Shown here one piece after another: positions 51,320 through 59,380 of a DNA stretch of 64,000 bases. The notes under the pieces were generated by a model. That model saw nothing but the letters and a program-made list of their open reading frames with translations. It made no database searches and had not been told where the DNA came from. Every line of letters starts with the position of its first letter. The first letter of the stretch is position 1. Location of the stretch: positions 1-64,000 of the forward strand of contig JBFMGF010000029.1 in the NCBI GenBank assembly GCA_040752675.1, written 5' to 3'. The stretch comes from Acidobacteriota bacterium. Its GTDB lineage: Bacteria > Acidobacteriota > Polarisedimenticolia > JBFMGF01. The position numbers and the translations under genes were made by a program.

Positions 51320-52792
51320 ATGGAAGACAGGAGCAAAAAACTAAGGGAAAGAGAGAAGCTGTTATTCGAGATCAGCAGGGAGGGGAAGATCGGCTATTCT
51401 CCGCTCAAGGTAGACGTGAAGTGGATCGAACCCGACGTCGAAAAGGAATATCTGAGGGAAGATATCAAGGATTTTCCCGAACTTAGCGAAGCGGAGATCG
51501 TAAGGCATTATACAAGGCTTTCGCAGTGGAACTATGGTGTGGACACCGGGTTCTACCCTCTCGGTTCCTGCACGATGAAGTACAATCCTAAGGTTAACGA
51601 AAAGCTGGCAAGACTGGATGGATTCGTCACAGTCCATCCTTATCAGCCAGAAAAAACCGTTCAGGGATGCCTGAAGGTAATCTATGAGCTCGAGAGGTTA
51701 CTCTCCGAAATAACGGGAATGTATAGATTCACTCTTCAACCAGCTGCGGGGGCACATGGGGAGCTTACGGGGATGATGATGATACGGGCCTATCTGACGA
51801 AGAGGAAGGATCCGAGAAAGGTGGTCCTCATCCCGGATTCGGCTCACGGGACAAATCCATCCAGCGCTCACATCTGCGGATACAGAGTCGAGGAGGTTAA
51901 ATCGAATGATGATGGATGCATCGATCTCAAGTCTCTGGAGCAGAAGGTCAGCAAGGATGTCGCCGCTCTAATGCTGACGAATCCCAACACTCTTGGAATC
52001 TTTGAAAGGAACATCGAGAAAGTGGCTGAGATCCTCCATAAGGAAGGAGCTTTGCTCTACTGCGATGGTGCAAACCTGAATGCACTCGTAGGGTTGAGCA
52101 GGCCCGGCGACTCGGGTGTAGATGTCCTGCATCTCAACCTTCATAAGACATTCTCAACTCCCCACGGAGGAGGCGGACCAGGATCGGGACCCGTTGGAGT
52201 GAAGGAGGAACTCGAGCCGATGCTGCCAATCCCTGTTGTGAATTTCAAAGCAGGCAAGTATTCGTTTGACTGCGACAGGTCGGATTCGATCGGAAAGGTA
52301 CACACCTTTTATGGCAATTTCTCAATCCTCATAAGGGCTTACAGCTATATTCTGTCGCTCGGAGCGGAAGGGCTGAAGGAGATCGCTCGTGCAGCAGTGC
52401 TGAACGCCAACTATGTCAGGAAGGGGCTTGAGGATCTATATCATCTTCCGTATAAGACACCAACCCTCCACGAGATCATCTTCTCCGATAAGCATCTCGA
52501 GGGAAGCGGAGTCAGAACTCTAGACATAGCCAAGAGGCTTCTCGATTATGGATTTCATCCGCCCACAATCTACTTCCCCCTCATCGTGAAGGGCGCCATT
52601 ATGATCGAACCAACCGAAAGCGAGAGTAAAGAAGAGCTGGATGGCTTCATCAATGCGATGAGGTCCATCTCGGAGGAGGCTCAAAGGGATCCGGAGCTTC
52701 TGAAGAACGCGCCATACTCAACTCCCGTCAGACGGCTTGACGAGGTCCGCGCCGCCAGGAATCCAAGACTCAGATGGACAACTGAGAAGTGA
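51320..52792 (+). CDS. gcvPB: Glycine dehydrogenase (decarboxylating) subunit 2
   Basis: C-terminal half of the split P protein. The PLP lysine lies in HLNLHKTFSTPHGGGGPG. The LGSCTMKYNPKVNE and QPAAGAHGELTGMMMIRAY segments are diagnostic. I prefer the ATG at 51320, which has AGGA about ten bases upstream; the ATG at 51302 is also in frame. 490 residues. It follows gcvPA by about 90 bases. The L protein (lpd) is not in the operon and must be encoded elsewhere. Confidence 0.95.
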   Translation: MEDRSKKLREREKLLFEISREGKIGYSPLKVDVKWIEPDVEKEYLREDIKDFPELSEAEIVRHYTRLSQWNYGVDTGFYPLGSCTMKYNPKVNEKLARLDGFVTVHPYQPEKTVQGCLKVIYELERLLSEITGMYRFTLQPAAGAHGELTGMMMIRAYLTKRKDPRKVVLIPDSAHGTNPSSAHICGYRVEEVKSNDDGCIDLKSLEQKVSKDVAALMLTNPNTLGIFERNIEKVAEILHKEGALLYCDGANLNALVGLSRPGDSGVDVLHLNLHKTFSTPHGGGGPGSGPVGVKEELEPMLPIPVVNFKAGKYSFDCDRSDSIGKVHTFYGNFSILIRAYSYILSLGAEGLKEIARAAVLNANYVRKGLEDLYHLPYKTPTLHEIIFSDKHLEGSGVRTLDIAKRLLDYGFHPPTIYFPLIVKGAIMIEPTESESKEELDGFINAMRSISEEAQRDPELLKNAPYSTPVRRLDEVRAARNPRLRWTTEK

Positions 52793-52835
52793 CCAGCATT
52801 TTCGGAAAAAAGCAACCTGAACTTTCGCGAAAGAC

Positions 52836-53456
52836 TCACATGACGAGTGATAAAGGGTTGATTCCCATCTTTTTCAATAGCTCCATGAGGAGCTCGACCG
52901 GAAGGCCAACGATGTTCGTATAGCTTCCACTCACTTTTTCGATGAAGAGCATCCCGAGCTCCTGGATGCCGTAACTGCCTGCTTTGTCCATCGGTTCCCC
53001 TGTCGCTACGTACCACGAGATATCTTCATCACTCATCTCTTTAAATTTGACCTTTGACCGGCTCATACCGGTGATGATCCGTTGCGTCTCCGTATCGTAG
53101 AGGCAGAGGCCGGAGAGGACTTGATGCCATTTCCCGCTAAGCATGGCCAGCATTCTTGCTGCGTCCTCACTGTCTGCTGGCTTCCCGAGGATCCGCCTGT
53201 CGAGTAAAATCACGGTATCGCATCCGACGATGATCGTATCTGCAAGAGGCTCAAGTAAGCCCACCTTCAGCGCCTTCTCTCTGGCTGCCCGTATAACAAA
53301 AGAAGCGGCTGTCTCCCCCCTCCTTGGGATCTCACATATGCGGCTCTTCCTGATCGAGAAGCGGATGCCCAGTTCTTTGAGAATCTTCGATCTTCTCCGT
53401 GACGAAGACGCCAGGATAATCCGGCGTGCAGCGTTCCTCTTCTTTCCCTGCATCAT
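52836..53456 (-). CDS. maf: Maf family nucleoside triphosphate pyrophosphatase
   Basis: House-cleaning enzyme that hydrolyses dTTP/UTP or modified nucleotides to monophosphates. The start IILASSSRRRSKILKELGI, the catalytic GCDTVILLDRRILGKP region and the end SGSYTNIVGLPVELLMELL are family signatures. 206 residues. It is convergent with gcvPB, with 43 bases between, and lies divergent to the cytochrome gene. Substrate subgroup (YhdE or YceF type) is not assigned; the SYGIQ segment resembles the dTTP/UTP type. Confidence 0.93.
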   Translation of the reverse strand: MMQGKKRNAARRIILASSSRRRSKILKELGIRFSIRKSRICEIPRRGETAASFVIRAAREKALKVGLLEPLADTIIVGCDTVILLDRRILGKPADSEDAARMLAMLSGKWHQVLSGLCLYDTETQRIITGMSRSKVKFKEMSDEDISWYVATGEPMDKAGSYGIQELGMLFIEKVSGSYTNIVGLPVELLMELLKKMGINPLSLVM

Positions 53457-53505
53457 CGTGAGAAGGATACAATTATTTCTCCATTTTTAAAAGGGGTTCT
53501 TGATG

Positions 53506-53534
53506 TTGCGTGCATTCGATGATCAAAGTATAAT
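53506..53534 (+). promoter_or_regulatory. Promoter of the selenocysteine cytochrome gene
   Basis: TTGCGT (53506-53511) and a perfect TATAAT (53529-53534) are 17 bases apart. Transcription would start near 53541, about 19 bases before the ATG. A well-formed promoter argues against a decaying pseudogene. Confidence 0.65.
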
Positions 53535-53559
53535 TTATAAAAATTAAGGGTTTTGTTAG

Positions 53560-55053
53560 ATGGTAGAAAAGATGAGAAACAAAGCTTTTATATATTGTGG
53601 CCTGATATTATCACTGGTCATCGCTGCTTCTTTCTTTCTTTCATCTTTCATTCTGAGCAATGCACAGGAGATACCGCCTCCGAGGAATCCTCTGCGCGAG
53701 GGGAAGGCAATCCATATTCAGACGAAAGATGAAGTAGCAAAGCCAGCGGGGGAAGAGCCACTGGTGCCAGCCGGCAGGGAGGCGGACATCACTATCTTTT
53801 TCACCGGTGAGGCGATTGGATACATTGAAGAGTGTGGTTGACACAGCAATCCCGCTGGGGGTCTGGCCCGGAGGGCTGGATACGTTACAGAGTACAGGAA
53901 GTTATACCCGAAGACGCCGATACTCTGGCTCGATACAGGAAATTATTCCGATAATCCTACTCCTGCAGGAGACGTGAAGACAGAAGCTCTGCTAAATGGA
54001 ATGAATATTCTTGAATATTCCGCCGTGAATGTGGGGGAGAGGGAACTCTTTCTTGGATACGATGAGTTCAAGAAGAGGATGGAGAAGATTAAATTTCCTC
54101 TGGTCACGGCAAATATGGTTATCCAGGGAACGGAAAGATCCATCACCATTCCTTACGTCATCAAGTCCGTCAAATCTCCTTCGGGAAAATCGTATAAGAT
54201 CGGAATTATCGGGCTAACAAAATTCAATCCGACATTCCAGAAGTCCGGCCCGGAAGGGAAGAACATCTCGACCATCAGTCCCATCGATGCCGCGAAAAAG
54301 TATATCCCTGAGATGGTGAGAAAAGCGGATATCACGATCGTACTGGCTGCAATGAGCAAAGACGAGGCGCATCTTCTGGCGAGAGAGGTACCAGGGATCA
54401 ACCTGATCCTTGCCGGCTACGGGGGAATCCTCACAACGGGAAAGGAGACTGAAGGGACGACAGAGATCATTTACGCGGGGAACCAGGGGAAGAGAATGGC
54501 CGAGCTAAGGTTGTACATGAACGGAGATGAGAAAATCGCCGAAGTCATGAAGCATATACATTATCTCAACAAAAAGTATCCGGATGATCCCAAACTCCTC
54601 GAGATTGTCAATGAAGCCCTGAAGAAGGTTGCTGAGATCAACAAGCAGCAAAGGCCAAAAGCCGATCAGACATCGACCCAGGCACCCGTTCCAAATTTTG
54701 TCACGTCGGAAGGATGCAAGCCATGCCATGGCCCGCAATTCGAAGTCTGGGAAAATTCAAAGCACGCCAGAGCATTTGTGGATATCGCGGAGAAAGGGAA
54801 GGGAACGGATCAGGAGTGCCAGCGCTGTCACGTGACAGGCTTTGCCAGGATCAACGGCTTCAAGAATGAAACAGAAAGCGCTAAGCTCCTTAACGTGCAG
54901 TGCGAGGCATGCCATGGGGCGGGATCTCTTCATCCCGAGCAGGTAAGGACCGGATATGGAAGAGTGGTCATCTCGACATGTGTTTCATGTCATAGCAAAG
55001 AGTGGAGCCCTAACTTTAATTATTACGAATATATGCCCAGAATAAAGCATTGA
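53560..55053 (+). CDS. Selenocysteine-containing multihaem cytochrome c with 5'-nucleotidase-like N-domain
   Basis: I read one 497-residue protein through an in-frame UGA at 53839-53841 (residue 94). A signal peptide (about 9-36) is followed by a 5'-nucleotidase-like domain (DITIFFTGEAIGYIEECG before the UGA, HSNPAGGLARRAGYV after it, then WLDTGNYSDN and AVNVGERELFLG). Four haem sites follow: CKPCH (386-390), CQRCH (420-424), CEACH (448-452) and CVSCH (474-478). Homologues, as I recall them, carry CGC where this has CG-UGA. Sequence quality is intact on both sides and a SECIS-like hairpin follows. It resembles the family called ExtKL in Geobacter, an identification made from memory. Periplasmic electron transfer is likely. 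Confidence 0.85.
53839..53877 (+). promoter_or_regulatory. Bacterial SECIS-like element after UGA codon
   Basis: Downstream of the UGA, CTGGG (53855-53859) pairs with CCCGG (53867-53871) around the loop GGTCTGG, and CCC (53851-53853) can pair with GGG (53873-53875) below. The loop GGU begins 21 bases after the U of UGA. SelB recognises a GGUC-type loop at this distance in E. coli fdhF, where UGA CAC is also the first codon pair. Confidence 0.75.
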
Positions 55054-55147
55054 TCCGCACCGGCATTTTCTCGGCCAATGCGCGGGAAGATCCCCTGGAG
55101 CAATCCTCTCATAAATGTCTTGACCATCACGATTGAAAGGTTTTTGA

Positions 55148-55576
55148 ATGAGCAGGATCCTGTGCCTGGACATGGGCAGTAAAAATATCGGAATGGCGAT
55201 CAGCGATGAGATGAAGTCCATTGCTCAGGGACTTCCTACAGTAAGGAGAGATAGAAACCTTCAATGGCTTGAGAAGATCAAGACAATCAGCAAGGAGAAC
55301 TCTGTTGAGAAGATCCTGCTTGGCTATCCGGTGGATCTGAACGGGGGTGTCGGTAAGAGCGCAAAGGAAGTTGAGATAATTGGAGCGCAGATTAGCGAAG
55401 AAACCGGGATGGAGGTCGTTCTCTGGGATGAGCGTTTATCGACCGTTCAGGCGGAAAGAGTTCTCCTGCAGGCCGACCTCGGGAGGAAGAAGAGGAAGAT
55501 GATCGTCGATAAAGTGGCTTCCGTTATCATCCTTCAGAACTATCTGGACAGTCTGAAGAATCAGTCACTCAAGTAG
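55148..55576 (+). CDS. ruvX: RuvX/YqgF family Holliday junction resolvase-like nuclease
   Basis: RNase H-fold protein implicated in pre-16S rRNA processing and recombination. The first acidic residue lies in ILCLDMGSKNIGMAISD. The LGYPVDLNGGVGKSAKEVE segment and VVLWDERLSTVQAERVL carry the other conserved acids. 142 residues. AAAGG eight bases before the ATG supports the start. Its last 16 bases overlap, in antisense, a small cysteine-containing ORF. Confidence 0.93.
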   Translation: MSRILCLDMGSKNIGMAISDEMKSIAQGLPTVRRDRNLQWLEKIKTISKENSVEKILLGYPVDLNGGVGKSAKEVEIIGAQISEETGMEVVLWDERLSTVQAERVLLQADLGRKKRKMIVDKVASVIILQNYLDSLKNQSLK

Positions 55577-55779
55577 ATCCTGTTGGGGATCTCGGCTCCA
55601 TGGAAATTGATCTCTCTGCGCCGATTCTGGTCTGTGACCCGATCCTTAATGACTCCGTTCTCATCTATCTCTTCATTCATGAAGCACCTGTTGTGAAATT
55701 CGCAGAAGCCGTTCAGGTACTCTTCAAACCAGCATCTTTCGCTGCCGCCGTAGCTGCTCCTGAATTTGCATTTCGCCAT
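55561..55779 (-). CDS. Small cysteine-rich protein, possible zinc binder
   Basis: A 72-residue ORF: MAKCKFRSSYGGSERCWFEEYLNGFCEFHNRCF, then a charged tail. The four cysteines (positions 4, 16, 26, 32) and His29 resemble the small zinc-binding segment that precedes pentapeptide repeats in other proteins (C-YGG-C-YC-FH pattern). No pentapeptide repeats follow here. A GAGGTG about four to five bases before the ATG supports expression. Function unknown; the overlap with the end of ruvX is convergent. Confidence 0.55.
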   Translation of the reverse strand: MAKCKFRSSYGGSERCWFEEYLNGFCEFHNRCFMNEEIDENGVIKDRVTDQNRRREINFHGAEIPNRIYLSD

Positions 55780-56159
55780 CCTTCACCTCGTAAGCGAATG
55801 TCAGTTATTTTTATAATTATCGTACAAGCTCCATGCTATTCAAATGGATAATTACAGAAATGGTTATCTCATTACAGGATGGAAATATCTTTGAAAAGAT
55901 AGATGCGATCAGGTTTTCTTTCTGATTGATTTTCAAGGAGATAGACTTATTGGCCGGCAGAGAATCTGTGGCATGTTTCTGGCAATATCGCATAGGCGGA
56001 AAGCTTCCCCAGGCTTTTGATTATGAAGATAATTGCCGGCTCCCCAAAATTCCTCCCTTAAAAACCCTCCCTTCCTTGCCCTTGCCACTATCAAAATAAT
56101 CAACAAGCCGGCATTTTTTTATTCTTGACCTGAATCAAGCTGCTTCTTAAAATGTGGCC
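55780..56159. other. Gene-free AT-rich region before the DUF721 gene
   Basis: No gene is visible. The stretch contains an inverted repeat, TGCCGGC (about 56034) and GCCGGCA (56107-56113). The right arm is followed by seven T residues, which could form a weak terminator but with a very long loop. A promoter lies at its right end and is listed separately. Confidence 0.45.
56125..56153 (+). promoter_or_regulatory. Promoter for the DUF721 gene, possibly leaderless
   Basis: TTGACC (56125-56130) and TAAAAT (56148-56153) are exactly 17 bases apart. The expected start point, about seven bases after the -10, falls on the ATG at 56160. No ribosome binding site is present, so the mRNA may have no leader. 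Confidence 0.5.
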
Positions 56160-56465
56160 ATGGAAGATAGGGACTTCAAAAAGATGTCAGAAATCTCGCG
56201 ATCGATCGAGAAGCTCATTCACGATCGATCTGCAGCAGAGAATCTCCTCCTGTCAAAGGCATGGAGGAATTCATGTGGCGCCATCATCTATTCCAGGACA
56301 TCCATCTGGAGCATTGAAAAGGATCTCCTTGTCATCAAGGTAGAGGATGAGAGGTGGAGGAAGGCTCTCAAAGGGATGGAGAAGGAGCTCACATCCAGGT
56401 TGAATGAGGCTTTGGGCGAAGAAAAATTCAAGCAGATCAGGTTCATCCTTGCCTCCCCACGCTGA
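56160..56465 (+). CDS. DUF721 (DciA-like) domain protein
   Basis: About 101 residues. After a helical start the core reads WRNSCGAIIYSRTSIWSIEKDLLVIKVEDERWRKALKGMEKELTSRLNEALG, the DUF721 pattern of an alpha/beta domain with a conserved W-L-V strand. In many bacteria DciA proteins of this family load or assist the DnaB helicase, and this genome has a standard dnaB at 27 kb. The gene has no ribosome binding site and may be leaderless. An in-frame GTG at 56154 is an alternative start. It is convergent with the B-box gene, overlapping it by 23 bases. Confidence 0.78.
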   Translation: MEDRDFKKMSEISRSIEKLIHDRSAAENLLLSKAWRNSCGAIIYSRTSIWSIEKDLLVIKVEDERWRKALKGMEKELTSRLNEALGEEKFKQIRFILASPR

Positions 56466-57063
56466 CAAAACTCCAGATCATCTGGATACCAATCCCTATG
56501 ACGAGCAAAGGCCAGAATTTAACCAGCCATGAGAGGTTGAATCCGAAGTTGTGGATCAGAAACAGGAAGCCGATGATCACGATGATTATTCCCCACGCGA
56601 GAGATCCCTGGATCTCTTCTTTCTCCGCCCTTTTTCCCTGCTCGCCCATCATTGATCTGTTGAGCCTCTTCGCTTCCTGATTCGTATAGACGAGCTGGAA
56701 AGCCCAGAAAGCTATTCCGATCAGCGGTCCAATATCGTTGCCGTTTTCGAAGAGCACGAGGAACCCCACCCATGCGGCGAAGATGGCCATCCCCTTCATG
56801 TAAAGACCCAGATAGATAAATCCAAGTCCGGGAATCAGAGAGAGCAGAGTCGCGATGGCAGGAGATTTTCCCGGTTGCTGAGGTTTTGTGGTTGGCTGCC
56901 GTTCTCCTGCTCCTTTCTGCAGGAACTGATCGATTGTCTTCCTGACGCACTCCTTGCAGTAGGAACGTTCGTCGAATTCGATGAGACAGGCTTCGCAGAG
57001 CGGATGCGAACAGATGTAGCATGTTGCCGTGGAATCCTTATCATAATGGTAAAAACATTTCAT
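56443..57063 (-). CDS. B-box zinc finger membrane protein with LiaF-like C-terminus
   Basis: About 206 residues. The N-terminus has a B-box-like zinc finger (MKCFYHYDKDSTATCYICSHPLCEACLIEFDERSYCKECV, Cys/His spaced in pairs). A proline-rich linker and a TM2-like hydrophobic region follow (IATLLSLIPGLGFIYLGLYMKGM, then two more helices). The C-terminal pair of helices (WGIIIVIIGFLFLIHNFGF, FWPLLVIGIGIQMIW) matches the LiaI/LiaF-like membrane type. I chose the ATG at 57063 with GGAGG seven bases upstream. It follows the anti-sigma gene on the same strand and may belong to the same envelope-stress unit. Confidence 0.78.
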   Translation of the reverse strand: MKCFYHYDKDSTATCYICSHPLCEACLIEFDERSYCKECVRKTIDQFLQKGAGERQPTTKPQQPGKSPAIATLLSLIPGLGFIYLGLYMKGMAIFAAWVGFLVLFENGNDIGPLIGIAFWAFQLVYTNQEAKRLNRSMMGEQGKRAEKEEIQGSLAWGIIIVIIGFLFLIHNFGFNLSWLVKFWPLLVIGIGIQMIWSFVSVGRQG

Positions 57064-57126
57064 GAAAAAACCTCCTATGGATGAGCCTTCTCTCACACAT
57101 TGTGCAGCGGCTCGTTTCGATCGATC

Positions 57127-57690
57127 TCAGCCTTTTCCTTTTTTCCCCTTTTTTTCTTCTTTTTCCTCTGTATCCATCTTATCCTTTATCCAATCGACTC
57201 CCATGACAAATCCCTTATCGATACTGTTCGGAAAATCTTCCTTGAGATTGGAGATATCTTCCTTCAACTCCTCCGCATGATAGTATATCCGGACCCCGGT
57301 GCTGTACGCCTGATGCGTGTACCGGTTGATCCTCTTGACAATACCGTAGGCGTTGAGAATAACACCGACGATGAGGAAGATCATGATGGCTGTTGCGAAA
57401 AAGTAGACGGGAGATAGGCGCTGAAGTTCACGTGCAGGGAAGAAAGTCTGCAGGAAATTCCAGCCCGATCGAGCACGGCTGGTCCTCTCAAGAATCTTCC
57501 CTTTTAGAAGTTCCGGAGGCTCTATCACGGGAAACTGCCCGCAGCTCTCAACGAGCCATGAGACTTCCTCCACCATCTTCCTGCAGGGATGGCATGAAGC
57601 CAAATGCACCCTAACGCCCTCCCTCTCGCCTTGGGAAAGATTGTCTTCCAGGTAATCGCTTAAGATATTTTCGATATCCTGACAGGTCAT
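57127..57690 (-). CDS. Membrane anti-sigma factor with zinc-finger (ZAS) domain
   Basis: About 187 residues. The N-terminal zinc-binding anti-sigma motif HLASCHPC (HxxxCxxC), with an upstream helix, is typical of ZAS factors that hold ECF sigma factors. One membrane helix (YFFATAIMIFLIVGVILNAYG) precedes a periplasmic helical domain with a lysine-rich tail. The start is the ATG at 57690, with AAGGGG eight bases upstream. It lies 12 bases after the sigma gene. Release would need proteolysis, for which RseP (35-36 kb) is a candidate by analogy. Confidence 0.85.
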   Translation of the reverse strand: MTCQDIENILSDYLEDNLSQGEREGVRVHLASCHPCRKMVEEVSWLVESCGQFPVIEPPELLKGKILERTSRARSGWNFLQTFFPARELQRLSPVYFFATAIMIFLIVGVILNAYGIVKRINRYTHQAYSTGVRIYYHAEELKEDISNLKEDFPNSIDKGFVMGVDWIKDKMDTEEKEEKKGKKGKG

Positions 57691-57702
57691 GGCCAAAACC
57701 CC

Positions 57703-58269
57703 TTACAGAATCCCTTTAAGCTTTTTCGTTTTCTTAAGGATGCCGGCGAGCTCGATGCGCCCCCTGTTGATCCTCGATTTCACGGTCCCTTCCGGGACTT
57801 GAAGCGATGCCGCGATCTCCGCATAATTGAAACCCTGGATGTCTCGAAGTATGATGACAGTCCTCATCTCCTCGGAGAGGGACTGAATACCCTTCATGAT
57901 GATTCCCGCCCGTTCCTTTTCCAGGAGGGAGTTGAAGGGATGATAGGTATAGTCCCTTTGCCGGTCGATGATGCTTCCATCGTCCTTGATCATCTTGTTA
58001 CGGCTCCTTTCCCTGTAATTATCGATGCAGAAATTTTTTGCCACCCGAATAAGCCATGGAAGGAACGGGGTATCGATATTAAACCTTCTGAGGCCGTTGA
58101 ACACCTTCAAGAATATCTCCTGTGTGAGGTCTTCCGAATCTTCTATGTTGGATGTGAATTGAAAGACTAGGTTGAATATCCTCTTGCTGTATTTCTCGAC
58201 AAGCGCTTCCCATGCCTGTGGATCTCCAGTGTGGCACCGTTCGATCAGCACTTTATCATTCGGACCCAA
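57703..58269 (-). CDS. ECF RNA polymerase sigma factor (RpoE/SigW type)
   Basis: 188 residues with sigma region 2 (AWEALVEKYSKRIFNLVFQFTSNIEDSEDLTQEIFLKVFNGL, followed by FLPWLIRVAKNFCIDNYR) and region 4 (QSLSEEMRTVIILRDIQGFNYAEIAASLQVPEGTVKSRINRGRIEL). Region 3 is absent, as in all ECF factors. The start is probably the TTG at 58269. It is followed by its anti-sigma gene, the usual autoregulated pair. A GGAACTT sequence upstream fits ECF control of its own promoter. Confidence 0.9.
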   Translation of the reverse strand: MGPNDKVLIERCHTGDPQAWEALVEKYSKRIFNLVFQFTSNIEDSEDLTQEIFLKVFNGLRRFNIDTPFLPWLIRVAKNFCIDNYRERSRNKMIKDDGSIIDRQRDYTYHPFNSLLEKERAGIIMKGIQSLSEEMRTVIILRDIQGFNYAEIAASLQVPEGTVKSRINRGRIELAGILKKTKKLKGIL

Positions 58270-58314
58270 ATGCCGTTCCCTTTTCGACTAATTAAAACGA
58301 CCGACAATCATGAA

Positions 58315-58321
58315 AAGTTCC
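58315..58321 (-). promoter_or_regulatory. Candidate ECF -35 element upstream of the sigma gene
   Basis: On the minus strand this reads GGAACTT, the RpoE-type -35 consensus, about 46 bases before the sigma start. A matching -10 is less clear: GTCGG and GTC-like sequences lie 10 to 13 bases on. Confidence 0.35.
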
Positions 58322-58378
58322 TTACGATTATAAATAAATTCTTCTGTTATTAAAACTGAGCAGTTGGCCATCAGGAAA

Positions 58379-58407
58379 TTGACGGAGAAAGATCAATAAT
58401 GTATTTT
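58379..58407 (+). promoter_or_regulatory. Promoter of the Gld-type ABC cluster
   Basis: TTGACG (58379-58384) and TATTTT (58402-58407), 17 bases apart, lie about 37 bases before the ABC ATPase ATG. Confidence 0.5.
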
Positions 58408-58444
58408 ATATAATTCACTTTTAATCATGGATTCGTAGAATTCT

Positions 58445-59380
58445 ATGATCGAGATACTTTCTCTGAGAAAGACGTACGGTGAAAAGGTTGCTGTGGATTC
58501 CATCTCCTTCAATGTGAAGAAGGGAGAGATCCTTGGCTTCCTTGGTCCCAACGGCGCAGGGAAGACGACGACCATGAGGATGCTCACGGGATTCATTCCT
58601 CCCACTTCCGGAACGGCCAGGGTGGCTGGGTACGACATCCTTGAGGATCCGATAGAAGCGAAGAAGAAGATCGGATATCTTCCGGAGACGCCCCCTCTCT
58701 ACCGCGAGATGGTGGTGAAAAGCTACCTCCATTTCGTCTCCGAGATCCGCGGGATGGAAAAGGGAGCAAGGAAAAAGAGGATCGATGCAATCATCGATAT
58801 CTGTGGGCTTGGTGATGTCGCTGGAAGGATTATCGGACATCTATCGAAGGGGTACAGGCAAAGAGTGGGTCTGGCCCAGGCTCTTCTCCACGAGCCGGAG
58901 GTCATCATCTTGGATGAGCCAACGTCCGGCCTGGATCCAAAACAGATAATCGAAATCAGGAACCTCATAAAGAGCCTCGGCGGAGATAGGACGGTCATCC
59001 TGTCAACGCACATTCTTCCCGAAGTCTCAATGGTCTGCCAGAAGGTCATCATCATCAATGAGGGGAAACTCGTCGCTGAAGACTCCATAGAGGGATTGAC
59101 GAGAAGCCTGCAGGGCTGCGATAGTGTGATTGCCACGATTCATCGCGAAGATAGGATGTTCACCGAGGTTATCCGGAAGTATCCTGGTGTTCTCCGCGTG
59201 CATCCTGAGGGGCATAAGGTCTTTCGAATCGATATGGAGAAAGACTCGCATCTCGCGGATCAGATAGCCGAGAGGATAATCGGCGAGGGATTCGGCCTCA
59301 GAGAGCTGAAGAGAGTGCCTCCAAATCTGGAGGAAGTGTTTCTCAAGCTCATCACCGAGGAGAAAGAGGTCGAAGCATGA
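58445..59380 (+). CDS. ABC transporter ATP-binding protein (GldA-like)
   Basis: 311-residue ATPase. Walker A is GPNGAGKTTTMRML, the Q-loop region LPETPPLYREM, the signature is LSKGYRQRVGLAQALLHEP, and Walker B is VIILDEPTSGLDPKQ. An additional C-terminal domain of about 80 residues (DSVIATIHREDRMFTEVIRKY) resembles GldA/NatA-type exporters. It overlaps the permease gene by four bases. The following GldF-, GldG- and DUF4340-type genes form a complete cluster. In Bacteroidetes homologues serve gliding; elsewhere the substrate is unknown. Confidence 0.92.
   Translation: MIEILSLRKTYGEKVAVDSISFNVKKGEILGFLGPNGAGKTTTMRMLTGFIPPTSGTARVAGYDILEDPIEAKKKIGYLPETPPLYREMVVKSYLHFVSEIRGMEKGARKKRIDAIIDICGLGDVAGRIIGHLSKGYRQRVGLAQALLHEPEVIILDEPTSGLDPKQIIEIRNLIKSLGGDRTVILSTHILPEVSMVCQKVIIINEGKLVAEDSIEGLTRSLQGCDSVIATIHREDRMFTEVIRKYPGVLRVHPEGHKVFRIDMEKDSHLADQIAERIIGEGFGLRELKRVPPNLEEVFLKLITEEKEVEA

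Noticed and set aside
53560-55053. Reading the two ORFs as a nonsense-disrupted pseudogene
   Set aside because: Only one stop interrupts the frame, it is UGA rather than UAA or UAG, it falls in a Cys-Gly motif, a SECIS-like hairpin follows, and the promoter, signal peptide and four haem sites are intact.
56034-56113. Terminator from the TGCCGGC/GCCGGCA repeat followed by T7
   Set aside because: The loop would be over 60 bases and GCCGGC is self-palindromic, so a stable intrinsic terminator is doubtful.
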